22,479 bases of DNA from contig DGOS01000048.1 of assembly GCA_002390155.1 (NCBI GenBank), forward strand, positions 1 to 22,479, given 5' to 3'. The position numbers were made by a program, and so were the translations under genes. The DNA is from Hyphomicrobiaceae bacterium UBA4460 (GTDB lineage Bacteria > Pseudomonadota > Alphaproteobacteria > Rhizobiales > Methyloligellaceae). Positions 1-8,643 of the stretch are shown in pieces (positions within the stretch are counted from its first letter, which is position 1; each line of letters starts with the position of its first letter). The notes under the pieces are model-generated. The model did no database searches, was not told the DNA's origin, and saw only the letters and a list, made by a program, of their open reading frames with translations.

Positions 1-16
1 GGCGTAACACCAAGCC

Positions 17-637
17 ATGCTGACCCTGATCGATAACTACGACAGCTTCACCTACAACCTCGTTCATTTCCTTGGGGAATTGGGCGCGAGCACGCAGGTC
101 TACCGGAACGACAAAGTGACCGTGGACGAGGTGCTGGCGGAAGGGCCCGAGGCCATCGTGCTGTCGCCGGGACCTTGCGATCCGGACCGGGCCGGCATCT
201 GCCTGGAGCTGATCCAGCGCGCCGCCCCCGTAGTGCCGATCCTCGGCGTTTGCCTCGGTCATCAGGCCATCGGTCAAGTCTATGGCGGCCGCGTGATCCG
301 TGCGCCGTATCTCATGCACGGTAAGCTGTCCAAGGTGCGCCATACGGACAAGGGCGTGTTTGCCGGACTACCGCAGGAGTTCTCCGCGACGCGCTATCAT
401 TCGCTCATCCTGGAGCGCGACACGCTGCCGGAGGATCTGGAGATCACCGCGGAGACGCCAGACGGCATCATCATGGGCGTGCAGCACAAGCGCTATCCCG
501 TGCATGGCGTGCAGTTCCATCCCGAAAGCATTGCCTCGGAGCACGGCCATCAATTGCTCGCCAACTTCCTCGATCTCGCGCGCGTCGAACGGCGTCAGCG
601 CGGAAACCCAAAGAGAGAAGCGGTCGGTGCCCTCTAA
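17..637 (+). CDS. trpG: Anthranilate synthase component II (glutamine amidotransferase)
   Basis: This subunit hydrolyses glutamine and passes ammonia to TrpE, which makes anthranilate from chorismate in the first committed step of tryptophan synthesis. The 206 residues form one class I glutamine amidotransferase domain. It opens with [10 protein letters not shown], followed by the LSPGPCDP oxyanion region. The nucleophile Cys79 lies in [10 protein letters not shown], and the His168/Glu170 pair lies in HGVQFHPES. The ATG start is fixed by the family N-terminus, although no strong ribosome binding site precedes it. The stop lies inside the start region of trpD (11-base overlap), so the two are probably translationally coupled. 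The few bases before it contain a TAA that could end trpE, but too little is present to say. Paralogous PabA proteins look similar; the adjacent trpD and trpC favour TrpG. Confidence 0.95.
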   Translation: MLTLIDNYDSFTYNLVHFLGELGASTQVYRNDKVTVDEVLAEGPEAIVLSPGPCDPDRAGICLELIQRAAPVVPILGVCLGHQAIGQVYGGRVIRAPYLMHGKLSKVRHTDKGVFAGLPQEFSATRYHSLILERDTLPEDLEITAETPDGIIMGVQHKRYPVHGVQFHPESIASEHGHQLLANFLDLARVERRQRGNPKREAVGAL

Positions 638-1682
638 TCCCGCGCCGGATCGCGCCGGCGAGCCTCAAGATTTGCGCGCAGCCCTCAAGAAGGTGGTGGC
701 GGGCGATGCCCTGACACAGCGGGAGGCCGCCGAGGCCTTCGAGCTCATCATGTCCGGGGGCGCGACCGACGCGCAGATCGGGGCGCTGCTGATGGGTATG
801 CAGGTTCGCGGCGAAACGGTCGACGAGATCACCGGTGCCGCGCGCGTGCTCCGGAGCAAGGCGCTGTCGGTCGAGGCGCCCGAGGGCGCCATCGACACAT
901 GCGGGACCGGCGGGGACGCCAAAGGCACGCATAACATCTCGACCTGCACGGCCTTTGTCGTTGCGGGCGCGGGCGTGCCTGTGGCCAAGCACGGCAATCG
1001 GTCGATCTCTTCGCGCTCGGGCTCGGCCGATGTGCTCGCGGCCCTTGGTGTCAATCTCGAATGCGCGCCCGAAGTCATCGAACGCTGCATCTCGGAGTGC
1101 GGGCTGGGTTTCATGTTTGCCCCTGCCCATCATGCGGCCATGCGCCACGTCGCCAAGGTGCGCGGCGAGCTTGGCGTGCGGACGATCTTTAATTTGCTCG
1201 GGCCGTTGGCGAACCCGGCGGCCACCAAGTACCAGGTCGTCGGCGTCTTCCATGAAAAATGGGTAGAGCCCGTTGCGAACGTCCTGAACATGCTTGGTGT
1301 CGAGCGCGCTTGGGTGGTGCACGGCGCCGATGGGCTTGACGAACTGACCACCACGGATGTCAGCCATGTGGCGGCTCTGGATCACGGCAAGGTCTCGACG
1401 TTCAAGATTTCGCCCCGTAATGCCGGCCTACCGGACGCGAAGCCGGAGGATCTCGTCGGCGGTGATGCCGTGGAGAACGCCGCGCATATCCGGGCCGCGC
1501 TGCAAGGCAATCAAGGTCCGTTGCGCGACATCGTGCTGTTGAATGCCGCCGCCGCGCTCCTCGTTGCCGGCAAAGCCAAGACTTTGCAGGATGGTGTGGC
1601 GCTTGCCGCGGACGCCATCGATAGTGGCCGGGCCATGAACGTCTTAGAGGCGCTGGTTAAACTGAGCCATGATAAGGTCTGA
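627..1682 (+). CDS. trpD: Anthranilate phosphoribosyltransferase
   Basis: The enzyme joins anthranilate to phosphoribosyl pyrophosphate, the second step of tryptophan synthesis. From a GTG start at 627 it is 351 residues long, the usual family length. The N-terminal helical domain covers about residues 14-85. The pyrophosphate-binding CGTGGD lies at 92-97 and [15 protein letters not shown] at 121-135, followed by the [13 protein letters not shown] segment typical of TrpD. The frame is open further upstream, but that part overlaps trpG in another frame and does not resemble TrpD. GTG 627 is preceded by a purine-rich AGAGAGAAG, a reasonable ribosome binding site, and it overlaps the trpG end by 11 bases. 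trpC begins 3 bases after its stop. Confidence 0.95.
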   Translation: MPSNPAPDRAGEPQDLRAALKKVVAGDALTQREAAEAFELIMSGGATDAQIGALLMGMQVRGETVDEITGAARVLRSKALSVEAPEGAIDTCGTGGDAKGTHNISTCTAFVVAGAGVPVAKHGNRSISSRSGSADVLAALGVNLECAPEVIERCISECGLGFMFAPAHHAAMRHVAKVRGELGVRTIFNLLGPLANPAATKYQVVGVFHEKWVEPVANVLNMLGVERAWVVHGADGLDELTTTDVSHVAALDHGKVSTFKISPRNAGLPDAKPEDLVGGDAVENAAHIRAALQGNQGPLRDIVLLNAAAALLVAGKAKTLQDGVALAADAIDSGRAMNVLEALVKLSHDKV

Positions 1683-1685
1683 GCC

Positions 1686-2504
1686 ATGGCCCACGTGCTA
1701 GACAAAATACTTAGCTATAAGCGCGAAGAGATTGAAGCAGCAAAGAAAACACGGCCTGAGAGTGCCGTGCGCGCGGAGGCTGAAGCTGCCGCGCCGGTTC
1801 GCGGCTTCGAACGCGCCTTGCGGGACCGCATCGATCATGGCGCCTTCGGGCTGATTGCAGAGATCAAGAAGGCGAGCCCGTCAAAGGGATTGATCCGCGC
1901 CGATTTCGATCCGCCCACCCTCGCCGTCGCCTACGAGGCGGGCGGCGCTGCGTGCTTGTCCGTGCTGACCGATACGCCCTCCTTCGAGGGGCATCCGGAA
2001 TATCTCACCATGGCGCGCGCGGCGTGCGGCCTCCCCGTCTTGCGCAAGGATTTCATGATCGATCCGTATCAGGTGTTCGAAGCGCGCGTGCTTGGGGCTG
2101 ACTGCATTCTCATCATCATGGCGGCGGTCGACGATGGGCTCGCGCGCGACTTGGAAGTCGCCGCGCACGGGCTCGGCATGGACGTCCTCGCCGAGGTGCA
2201 TGACGATGCCGAACTCGACCGGGCGCTAAAGCTTAAGACGCCGCTCATCGGCATCAACAATCGCAATCTGAAAACCTTCGACACGACGCTTGCGACGACG
2301 GAACAGCTCGCGCCTCGCGTCCCTTCCGATCGTCTTGTTGTCGCGGAGAGCGGAATCTTCACCCATGCGGATGTGACGCGCCTTGCGGCAAGTGGTGTGC
2401 ACGCCTTCTTGGTCGGCGAGAGCTTGATGCGGCAGGCTGACGTGGCGGCTGCCACGCGGGCCCTGCTCTCGGGCGCGGATGACACCGCCAAGGCGGCATC
2501 ATGA
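1686..2504 (+). CDS. trpC: Indole-3-glycerol-phosphate synthase
   Basis: This enzyme closes the ring of carboxyphenylamino-deoxyribulose phosphate to give indole-3-glycerol phosphate. The 272 residues form a single TIM barrel. [12 protein letters not shown] (about 57-68) carries the catalytic Glu59 and Lys61, the KDF motif carries Lys121, and [10 protein letters not shown] and VAESGIF follow as the later substrate and phosphate-binding strands. There is no fused TrpF domain, as is usual in alphaproteobacteria. ATAAGG lies 8 bases before the ATG. The stop overlaps the moaC ATG (ATGA), so moaC is probably read from the same message. Confidence 0.96.
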   Translation: MAHVLDKILSYKREEIEAAKKTRPESAVRAEAEAAAPVRGFERALRDRIDHGAFGLIAEIKKASPSKGLIRADFDPPTLAVAYEAGGAACLSVLTDTPSFEGHPEYLTMARAACGLPVLRKDFMIDPYQVFEARVLGADCILIIMAAVDDGLARDLEVAAHGLGMDVLAEVHDDAELDRALKLKTPLIGINNRNLKTFDTTLATTEQLAPRVPSDRLVVAESGIFTHADVTRLAASGVHAFLVGESLMRQADVAAATRALLSGADDTAKAAS

Positions 2505-2980
2505 GCGCGCGGCTGTCCCACCTAAACGACAAGGGCGAGGCGCGCATGGTCGACGTCTCGGAGAAGACCGTCACGACGCGTACCGCTATTGCCGAAGGCT
2601 TCGTGTCGATGAGCCCTGCGACGCTTGACATGATCCTCGACGGCACCGCCCCCAAAGGCGACGTGCTAGCCACGGCACGCATCGCAGGGATCACAGGCGC
2701 CAAGAAGACCGCCGATCTCATTCCGCTGTGCCATCCGCTGTCCCTCACCCAGGTCACCATAGATTTTACGCCCTCGCGCGAACCCTGCGGCCTCCGCGTC
2801 GAGGCGACCGCGAAAGTCGACGGCAAGACGGGTGTGGAGATGGAGGCTTTGACGGCGATCTCGGTGGCCTGCCTCACGCTCTACGACATGTGCAAGGCGG
2901 TGGACCGCGCCATGAGCTTCTCCGGCATCCGCTTGATCGAAAAGACCGGCGGCCGCTCCGGCTTCTATCGCGCGCCCTGA
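2501..2980 (+). CDS. moaC: Cyclic pyranopterin monophosphate synthase
   Basis: MoaC converts 3',8-cyclo-dihydro-GTP, made by MoaA, into cyclic pyranopterin monophosphate, the first stable intermediate of molybdenum-cofactor synthesis. At 159 residues it is close to the E. coli length of 161. [13 protein letters not shown] (68-80) and [23 protein letters not shown] (from 111) are the family hallmarks; Asp129 and Lys132 correspond to the catalytic Asp/Lys pair. The ATG overlaps the trpC stop by four bases, and moeA starts 6 bases after its stop. Its place between trpC and moeA recurs in alphaproteobacteria. No moaA, moaD or moaE is present here, so the rest of the pathway must be encoded elsewhere. 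Confidence 0.96.
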   Translation: MSARLSHLNDKGEARMVDVSEKTVTTRTAIAEGFVSMSPATLDMILDGTAPKGDVLATARIAGITGAKKTADLIPLCHPLSLTQVTIDFTPSREPCGLRVEATAKVDGKTGVEMEALTAISVACLTLYDMCKAVDRAMSFSGIRLIEKTGGRSGFYRAP

Positions 2981-2986
2981 CCGGCG

Positions 2987-4186
2987 ATGGCCCTCATCTC
3001 CGTAACCGAGGCGTTTGGGCGGATCGATTCAGGTCTTGATCGGCTCGGCGTCGAGCGGGTTCCAATCTCGGACGCCCATGGTCGCGTGTTGGCGACCACC
3101 TTGGGCGCGAAGCAGACACAGCCCCCGTTCGATGCCTCGGCCATGGACGGCTATGCGGTGCGCGCCGCCGATGTGGCCACCCTGCCCGCGACGCTGGCGC
3201 TGATTGGCGAATCCGCCGCGGGCGCGCGGTTTGACGGCGTTGTCGGACCGGGCCAGGCCGTCCGCATCTTCACCGGCGCGCCCGTTCCGATAGGCGCCGA
3301 TACCATCGTTATCCAGGAGGACACGGAGGCGGACGGCGCCCGCGTTGTCGTGAATGCCGCGACGGCCGGCCGTCATATCCGCCCGCGCGGTCAGGACTTC
3401 ATGGAAGGCGATAAGCTTCTAGAGGACGGCACCCGCCTTGGGGCGCGGGCGTTGATGCTGGCGGCGGCGATGAACTACGCGGACGTGCTCGTACGCCGGC
3501 AGCCGAAGGTCGCCATCTTATCGACGGGCGATGAGATCGTGTCGCCCGGAGACGCAACGGGCCCCGATCAGATCGTGGCCTCGGTGAGCTATGGCGTTGC
3601 CGCGCTCGTTGAGGACTATGGCGGGATAGCGATCGACCTGGGGATCGCCCCAGACGATGAGGACGCGCTGGTGGAGGCCATCTCGCGGGGGTCCGACGCC
3701 GATATTCTCGTGACCATCGGCGGTGCGTCCGTTGGGGACCGCGATCTGATGAAGACGGCTCTCGCCCGCGCCGGGATGGCGCTGGACTTCGCCGGGGTCG
3801 CCATGCGGCCCGGCAAGCCGGTGTTCTATGGACGTCTGGGAGACCAGCACGTGCTCGGTCTTGCAGGAAACCCGGTCTCGGCCTTTATCTGTTCGGTGGT
3901 GTTCCTGAGGACGATGATTGGCCATCTTCTCTGCGAGGATCGCACCGCGGTTCCGCATCGCGCGGTCCTCGCCGAGGATCTGCCGCGGAACGGTCCCCGT
4001 GAGCATTACCTGCGGGCGACCTCCAGCTTTGCCGAGGACGGAACGCGCCACGTTCACGTCCTGTCCTCCCAGGATTCGTCGCTCATGGCCTCATTGTCCA
4101 AGGCCGACTGCCTCATCGTGCAGCCCCCGCACCACCCTGGCCTGGCCAAAGGCACAAAGGTCCTGGTTTGGCCCTTGGCGGACTAG
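2987..4186 (+). CDS. moeA: Molybdopterin molybdenumtransferase
   Basis: MoeA inserts molybdate into adenylylated molybdopterin, the last general step of molybdenum-cofactor synthesis. The 399 residues match the family length. PPFDASAMDGYAV (about 47-59) and IFTGAPVPIGADTIVIQED (94-112) belong to the N-terminal domains. ILSTGDEIV (178-185) opens the MoCF-type nucleotide-binding domain, which continues with TIGGASVGDRD, MRPGKPVFYG and LAGNPVSAF. The C-terminal beta-barrel domain follows. Start ATG 2987 fits the family N-terminus but has only a weak ribosome binding site, so coupling to moaC is likely. It is the last gene of the trp-moa run; the lexA promoter follows after a short gap. Confidence 0.95.
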   Translation: MALISVTEAFGRIDSGLDRLGVERVPISDAHGRVLATTLGAKQTQPPFDASAMDGYAVRAADVATLPATLALIGESAAGARFDGVVGPGQAVRIFTGAPVPIGADTIVIQEDTEADGARVVVNAATAGRHIRPRGQDFMEGDKLLEDGTRLGARALMLAAAMNYADVLVRRQPKVAILSTGDEIVSPGDATGPDQIVASVSYGVAALVEDYGGIAIDLGIAPDDEDALVEAISRGSDADILVTIGGASVGDRDLMKTALARAGMALDFAGVAMRPGKPVFYGRLGDQHVLGLAGNPVSAFICSVVFLRTMIGHLLCEDRTAVPHRAVLAEDLPRNGPREHYLRATSSFAEDGTRHVHVLSSQDSSLMASLSKADCLIVQPPHHPGLAKGTKVLVWPLAD

Positions 4187-4225
4187 TTAAGGCCCCAGAA
4201 ACCCGAATCACGCGAGCAAATGTCC

Positions 4226-4240
4226 GCCAGACCTTCTGGC
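4226..4240 (+). terminator. Possible weak terminator hairpin after moeA
   Basis: Forty bases beyond the moeA stop, GCCAGA and TCTGGC form a perfect 6-bp stem around a CCT loop. A second small inverted repeat (CAAAA-CACA-TTTTG) follows directly. There is no U-run right after the first stem; the TTTT comes 9 bases later inside the second repeat. It may slow or end the trp-moa transcript ahead of the lexA promoter, but it is not a classical intrinsic terminator. Confidence 0.3.
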
Positions 4241-4265
4241 AAAACACATTTTGTGGCCATGCGGC

Positions 4266-4294
4266 TTGCGGAACACAACTAGAACATCTATACT
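4266..4294 (+). promoter_or_regulatory. lexA promoter (-35 TTGCGG, -10 TATACT)
   Basis: TTGCGG at 4266-4271 and TATACT at 4289-4294 are separated by an ideal 17 bases, which gives a sigma-70 type promoter in the 186-base gap before lexA. Transcription would start near 4301, leaving a leader of about 70 bases. The spacer contains a perfect SOS box, so RNA polymerase and LexA should compete for the site. Confidence 0.7.
4271..4285 (+). promoter_or_regulatory. Alphaproteobacterial SOS box (LexA operator)
   Basis: GAAC at 4271-4274 and GAAC at 4282-4285 are separated by exactly seven bases (acaacta). This is a perfect copy of the direct-repeat GAAC-N7-GAAC operator described for LexA of alphaproteobacteria. 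It starts on the last base of the -35 hexamer and fills most of the spacer, the expected place for autorepression. Confidence 0.85.
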
Positions 4295-4309
4295 GTTCAT
4301 GGTTTGTAC
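4295..4309 (+). promoter_or_regulatory. Possible second, imperfect SOS box
   Basis: GTTC at 4295-4298 and GTAC at 4306-4309 are separated by seven bases, the reverse-complement orientation of the SOS box with one mismatch (GTAC for GTTC). It begins on the base after the -10 hexamer and covers the expected transcription start. It may be a low-affinity second operator. Confidence 0.45.
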
Positions 4310-4372
4310 AGGCGGGGCGAGAATCGTTTCTAGGCGTTACAGCCCGATTCCTGATCGCTCGAAGGGGATTTG

Positions 4373-5077
4373 ATGCTCACACCGAAGCAGAAAGAGCTTC
4401 TCATGTTCATCCACGAGCGGTTGAAGGAAACGGGCGTGCCGCCCTCCTTCGACGAGATGAAAGAGGCGCTCGATCTCAAGTCGAAATCCGGCATTCACAG
4501 GCTGATCACGGCCCTGGAGGAGCGCGGCTTCGTGCGCCGCCTGCCCCACCGGGCCCGGGCCATGGAAATCGTCCGCCTTCCGGACTCCGTGCCGCAGAGC
4601 GTCACGGCTCGTGCGCGGGGGGGCTTCTCCCCCAGCGTGATCGAAGGCAGCTTGGGGCGTGTTCCTGAGGTCTCCGAGGGCGAGGCGGCGCCACAGACCG
4701 TCGCTGTACCCGTCATGGGCAAGATCGCCGCCGGCGTCCCCGCCGAGGCCATCCAAAGCCGGCTTGCCACCATCGAGGTGCCGCCGGAGCTGCTGGCCAA
4801 GGGCGAGCACTATGCGCTCGAGGTCAAAGGTGACTCCATGATCGAGGCCGGGATCTTGGAAGGCGACACCATCATCGTGCGCCGCTGCGAGGACGCCACC
4901 AACGGCGATATCATCGTGGCGCTGGTGGACGAGGAGGAAGCCACGCTCAAGCGTCTACGCCGCCGTGGGGATTCCGTCGCGCTCGAGGCCGCCAACCCGT
5001 CCTACGAGACCCGCATCTTCGGACCCGATCGGGTGCGCGTGCAAGGGCGCCTTGTCGGGCTCATCCGCCGCTACTAG
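4373..5077 (+). CDS. lexA: LexA repressor / SOS response autopeptidase
   Basis: LexA represses DNA-damage genes until RecA filaments trigger its self-cleavage. The 234-residue protein has an N-terminal winged helix (about 1-65; recognition region around [21 protein letters not shown]), a linker rich in Ser, Pro and Glu, and an S24-type peptidase domain. The cleavage bond is Ala120-Gly121 in GKIAAGVP, the nucleophile is Ser155 in GDSMIEAG, and the general base is Lys193 in EATLKRL. ATG 4373 is chosen over the in-frame TTG just before it because GAAGGGG lies 5 bases upstream of the ATG and LexA homologues begin MLT. The upstream promoter carries SOS boxes, so the gene is self-regulated. The linker is somewhat longer than in E. 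coli LexA (202 residues), as is common in this class. Confidence 0.96.
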   Translation: MLTPKQKELLMFIHERLKETGVPPSFDEMKEALDLKSKSGIHRLITALEERGFVRRLPHRARAMEIVRLPDSVPQSVTARARGGFSPSVIEGSLGRVPEVSEGEAAPQTVAVPVMGKIAAGVPAEAIQSRLATIEVPPELLAKGEHYALEVKGDSMIEAGILEGDTIIVRRCEDATNGDIIVALVDEEEATLKRLRRRGDSVALEAANPSYETRIFGPDRVRVQGRLVGLIRRY

Positions 5078-5090
5078 GACCGCTTCCCTC

Positions 5091-5639
5091 TTATTTCGTC
5101 AGTCCGTGCCGCGTGCGCGTCTTCGCGTGTGTGTCAGCCCGCGTCCAGGGGCTGTTTCTGCGCGCATGGGTTACCGTTTCGGTGCGGATTGAGAGCCCGT
5201 CTATGAAAAGCGCATGCGCGCCGCCTCGCTTCAGCGCGCGCCGGTCGACGAGAACCCGCGCGGCGCGGCAGGTCTTCGACACGGTGAACGGCGCGACGAG
5301 GATGTCGGCGATGCGGCAGTCCTCTTCCAGCGCGCCGGGATGGCGCACCAGGGCGACGACCTTGCCCTTGACCCGGCCGATGCAGCCGAGCGGATCGCAG
5401 CGGAAGGCTTCATCCTCGGCAAGTTCGCTAGCGTCCCGGTCGTCGCCGTCCGCCAGGAGCCAGTTCTCCACGCTATAGGTCGCGGCGGTCGCCGGCGGAA
5501 AGACGAGGTCGCCGGCCACTGAGCGCAGCGCCACGGTGGCCCCTTCCCTCTCGATCAGAACGTCCGGGCGATGTTGTGCGGCCGCCCCCGCTCTCGGCGT
5601 CGTTCTCCTGGACCGGCATGGGACCCCCGCCCCAAACAC
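5091..5639 (-). pseudogene. comEC: Remnant of DNA-uptake protein ComEC/Rec2 (C-terminal domain only)
   Basis: ComEC is the inner-membrane channel that imports single-stranded DNA in natural competence and is normally 600-800 residues. Here only about 182 codons remain. They match, from memory, the soluble C-terminal region of alphaproteobacterial ComEC: RPDVLIEREG, the WLLADGD block, FRCDPLGC, ALEEDCRIADILV and the CRAARVLVDR / GGAHALF segment. The membrane-spanning competence domain that should come first is missing; its place is taken by the gltX upstream region and gltX itself. The frame opens after a stop at 5661-5663, and its only early start is a GTG at 5639. No frameshift interrupts the surviving part. 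Its site between lexA and gltX is where several Hyphomicrobiales keep comEC, which favours a deletion in place. A short expressed protein cannot be excluded. Confidence 0.75.
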
Positions 5640-5719
5640 CCGCTTACCCGCACCTAAGCCCTATGCTACACCACGCCCAACCTTGTCCCCACCAGCTTTG
5701 AGACCTTCCAGATCGATCT

Positions 5720-7156
5720 ATGAGCGAGACAGTCATCACGCGCTTTGCGCCGTCCCCCACCGGCTACCTGCATATTGGCGGCGCCCGCACGGCCCTGTTC
5801 AACTGGCTCTATGCCAAGGCGAAAGGCGGCAAGATGCTGCTTCGGATCGAGGACACCGACCGGGCGCGCTCCACGGAAGGCGCGATCCTCGCGATTCTGG
5901 ACGGCTTGCGCTGGCTGGAGCTCGATTGGGACGGGGAGCCGGTCTATCAGTTCTCCCGCGCCGAGCGTCATCGTGAGATCGCCGAGCGCTTGCTGGCCGA
6001 AGACAAGGCCTATCGTTGCTATGCCAGCCCTGAGGAACTTCAAGCGATGCGCGAGGCGGCGCACGAAGAAGGCCGTGCGCCCGGCTATAACGGCTTGTGG
6101 CGTCACCGCGATCCGAAGGACGCGCCTGAAGGGATCTTGCCCGCGATCCGTTTCAAAGCACCGAGCGAAGGCACGACACTCATAAAGGACGAGGTCCAAG
6201 GCGAGGTCAGTTTCGCCAACAAGGATCTCGATGATCTCGTACTGGTGCGGAGTGACGGCTCGCCCACCTATATGCTGTCTGTGATCGTCGACGACCATGA
6301 TATGGGCGTGACCCATGCTATCCGGGGCGACGATCACCTGACCAATGCCGCGCGTCAGGCGCAGATCTTCGGTGCGCTTGGTTGGGAGACGCCGGTTTAC
6401 GCACATGTGCCGCTGATCCACGGACCGGACGGCGCGAAACTATCAAAGCGGCACGGCGCGCTTGGGATCGAAGCGTATCGGGAGATGGGCTACGTGCCGG
6501 AGGCCTTGCGCAACTATCTTGTGCGCCTCGGATGGAGTCACGGCGACGATGAGATCATCTCGACGGACGAGATGATCGAATGGTTCGACCTCGATGCGAT
6601 CGGCCGGTCGGCTGCGCGCTTCGATTTCGCCAAGCTCGAAAATCTCAACGGTCATTATCTGCGCACGATGGCGGACAGCGAGATCGTTGCGCAGCTCAAA
6701 GCGTTGGTGCCTGTGCTGCCCGACGGTGATGCGATTGCGGCCCGCATCGGTGAAAGCGGTTGGGCGAAGCTGGAACAAGCCATGCCGGGCTTGAAGGAAC
6801 GCGCCAAAACGCTGGTCGAGCTTCTCGACAGTGCCGACTACCTCTTTGTCACCCGTCCTCTGACGCTGGATGACAAGGCAAAGAAGCAGCTCGACGATAC
6901 GGGGCGGGAAACGCTTGCCGCGCTGTTGCAAGAGCTGGAGAAGGTCGAGCCGTGGACCGTTGAGGCGCTGGAAGGTTGCGTGCGTGACTTTGCAGAGGCG
7001 ACGGACCGGAAGCTTGGAAAGGTGGCTCAACCTTTGCGCGCCGCGCTGACCGGCCGTGCAACCTCCCCTGGAATCTTCGATGTTCTGGCGGTTTTGGGCC
7101 GGGACGAAGCGCTTGCGCGCCTTTCTGACCAGTCAGCCAACGGCCATAGTGCTTAA
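5720..7156 (+). CDS. gltX: Glutamyl-tRNA synthetase
   Basis: This class I aminoacyl-tRNA synthetase charges tRNA-Glu. The 478 residues are the usual length. The HIGH-type motif is HIGG (18-21) within [14 protein letters not shown], and the KMSKS-type motif is KLSKR (240-244). The Rossmann fold spans about residues 5-315 and a helical anticodon-binding domain the rest. The ATG is fixed by the family start ([11 protein letters not shown]), but the ribosome binding site is weak. In bacteria without GlnRS the enzyme also charges tRNA-Gln and GatCAB corrects it; nothing in this window decides that. Many alphaproteobacteria have a second gltX. It stands next to gltA, as in related genomes. Confidence 0.96.
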   Translation: MSETVITRFAPSPTGYLHIGGARTALFNWLYAKAKGGKMLLRIEDTDRARSTEGAILAILDGLRWLELDWDGEPVYQFSRAERHREIAERLLAEDKAYRCYASPEELQAMREAAHEEGRAPGYNGLWRHRDPKDAPEGILPAIRFKAPSEGTTLIKDEVQGEVSFANKDLDDLVLVRSDGSPTYMLSVIVDDHDMGVTHAIRGDDHLTNAARQAQIFGALGWETPVYAHVPLIHGPDGAKLSKRHGALGIEAYREMGYVPEALRNYLVRLGWSHGDDEIISTDEMIEWFDLDAIGRSAARFDFAKLENLNGHYLRTMADSEIVAQLKALVPVLPDGDAIAARIGESGWAKLEQAMPGLKERAKTLVELLDSADYLFVTRPLTLDDKAKKQLDDTGRETLAALLQELEKVEPWTVEALEGCVRDFAEATDRKLGKVAQPLRAALTGRATSPGIFDVLAVLGRDEALARLSDQSANGHSA

Positions 7157-7283
7157 CATTTGGGCAGGCGCCTGTGTTGCACTGCGGTAGAATCCCCGCG
7201 ATTATTCGCAGCGCAAAAATCTGTTTCCAAGGACCCAAGAACCGTGCCTGAAGTGATATGTCGTACGCACGTTTGGTCCGATT

Positions 7284-7304
7284 GCCCCCAAAGGGGCCAG
7301 GAGG
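7284..7304 (+). promoter_or_regulatory. gltA ribosome binding site with adjacent GC hairpin
   Basis: A perfect AGGAGG at 7299-7304 lies 7 bases before the ATG at 7312 and decides the gltA start. Directly upstream, GCCCC (7284-7288) and GGGGC (7293-7297) can form a 5-bp all-GC stem with a CAAA loop. This may keep the site accessible or, through alternative pairing of the C-run, partly mask it. Confidence 0.5.
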
Positions 7305-7311
7305 TTTTGAG

Positions 7312-8628
7312 ATGAGTGTCGCAGAGGACTTCCCGCCCGCCAAAACGGACGAGGCTTCCCTCAAACTGGGCGATGCGCAGCATGACCTGCCGGTGCGGAA
7401 GGGTACGCTCGGGCCCGACGTGATCGATATCGCGTCGCTTTACCAGGACACCGGCTGCTTCACCTACGACCCGGGCTTTACGTCGACGGCAAGCTGCGAG
7501 TCGAAGATCACCTATATCGATGGTGACCAGGGCATATTGCTGTATCGGGGTTACCCCATCGATCAGCTGGCCGAGCACTGCACCTTCCTGGAAACAGCCT
7601 ATCTGCTGCTCTACGGCGAATTGCCGAAGAAAGAACAGTACGCGGTGTTCAAGCAGCGGATCACTCGGCACACCATGGTGCACGAGCAGATGAACCGGTT
7701 CTACACCGGGTTCCGGCGTGACGCGCATCCCATGGCAATCATGGTCGGCGTGATTGGGGCACTCTCGGCGTTCTATCACGACTCCATCGACATTCGGGAC
7801 GCGCGCCAACGGGACATGGCGAGCGTTCGCATGATCGCCAAGATGCCGACCATCGCCGCGATGGCCTACAAATACTCCGTCGGCCAGCCCTTCGTGTATC
7901 CGAAGAACGACCTTGATTACTCGACCAACTTCTTGCGGATGTGCTTTGCCGTTCCGTGTGAGGAGTACCAGGTCGATCCTGTACTGACTCGCGCCATGCG
8001 GCGGATCTTCATTCTGCACGCCGATCACGAGCAGAACGCCTCGACGTCGACCGTGCGGTTGGCAGGGTCATCAGGCGCGAACCCGTTCGCCTGTATTTCC
8101 GCAGGCATTGCGTGTCTGTGGGGCCCGGCCCATGGCGGCGCCAACGAGGCGGCCCTGACCATGCTTCAGGAGATCGGTTCGGTGGACCGCATTCCGGAAT
8201 TCATCGCGCGCGCGAAGGACAAGGCCGATCCCTTCCGCCTCATGGGCTTCGGACACCGGGTCTATAAGAACTACGATCCGCGGGCGAAGATCATGCAGAA
8301 GACCTGCCACGAGGTTCTCGAGGCGGTTGGCCACAAGGACGACCCGATCCTCAAAGTGGCGCTTGAGCTGGAAAAGATCGCGCTTGAAGACGACTACTTC
8401 ATCCAGAAGAAGCTCTATCCGAATATCGACTTCTATTCCGGCATTACGCTGAAGGCGCTCGGCTTCCCGACCGACATGTTTACGGTGCTGTTCGCCATTG
8501 CCCGGACCGTGGGCTGGATTGCGCAGTGGATGGAGATGATCGAAGATCCCCTGCAGCGGATTGGCCGGCCGCGGCAGCTTTATACCGGCGCGACGGAGCG
8601 GGCTTACGTGCCGATGGCGGACCGCTAG
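7312..8628 (+). CDS. gltA: Citrate synthase (type II)
   Basis: This enzyme condenses acetyl-CoA with oxaloacetate to start the citric acid cycle. It is 438 residues long, slightly more than E. coli GltA (427), and has the long N-terminal region of hexameric type II enzymes. The catalytic residues are His274 (GPAHGGANE), His315 (GFGHRVYK) and Asp373 (NIDFYSG). The frame is open 18 codons further upstream, but the perfect AGGAGG before ATG 7312 settles the start. A 155-base gap separates it from gltX and no convincing promoter was recognised there. The stop faces the lpxI stop on the other strand with only 15 bases between, leaving no room for a clear terminator. Confidence 0.97.
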   Translation: MSVAEDFPPAKTDEASLKLGDAQHDLPVRKGTLGPDVIDIASLYQDTGCFTYDPGFTSTASCESKITYIDGDQGILLYRGYPIDQLAEHCTFLETAYLLLYGELPKKEQYAVFKQRITRHTMVHEQMNRFYTGFRRDAHPMAIMVGVIGALSAFYHDSIDIRDARQRDMASVRMIAKMPTIAAMAYKYSVGQPFVYPKNDLDYSTNFLRMCFAVPCEEYQVDPVLTRAMRRIFILHADHEQNASTSTVRLAGSSGANPFACISAGIACLWGPAHGGANEAALTMLQEIGSVDRIPEFIARAKDKADPFRLMGFGHRVYKNYDPRAKIMQKTCHEVLEAVGHKDDPILKVALELEKIALEDDYFIQKKLYPNIDFYSGITLKALGFPTDMFTVLFAIARTVGWIAQWMEMIEDPLQRIGRPRQLYTGATERAYVPMADR

Positions 8629-8643
8629 AGGCGCGAGCCAGGC

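Noticed and set aside
1..16. Possible end of trpE (TAA at 5-7).
   Set aside because: Four bases of preceding sequence cannot support a gene call.
471..1385. A 304-codon open frame on the minus strand opposite trpG and trpD.
   Set aside because: It lies antisense to two well-recognised enzymes, has no recognisable domain, and is the kind of spurious frame expected in high-G+C DNA.
4282..4298. GAAC-N9-GTTC inverted repeat in the lexA promoter, considered as a Gram-positive-type LexA operator.
   Set aside because: That operator needs a four-base spacer. The repeat is explained by the neighbouring half-sites of the two direct-repeat SOS boxes.
5666..6421. A 251-codon minus-strand frame upstream of the comEC remnant, considered as the missing part of comEC.
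   Set aside because: It is antisense to gltX, lacks the many membrane segments of the competence domain, and lies in a different reading frame from the remnant.
7157..7283. Possible gltA promoter (TTGCAC, 17 bases, GATTAT).
   Set aside because: Both hexamers match the consensus poorly, and no other combination in the gap is convincing.
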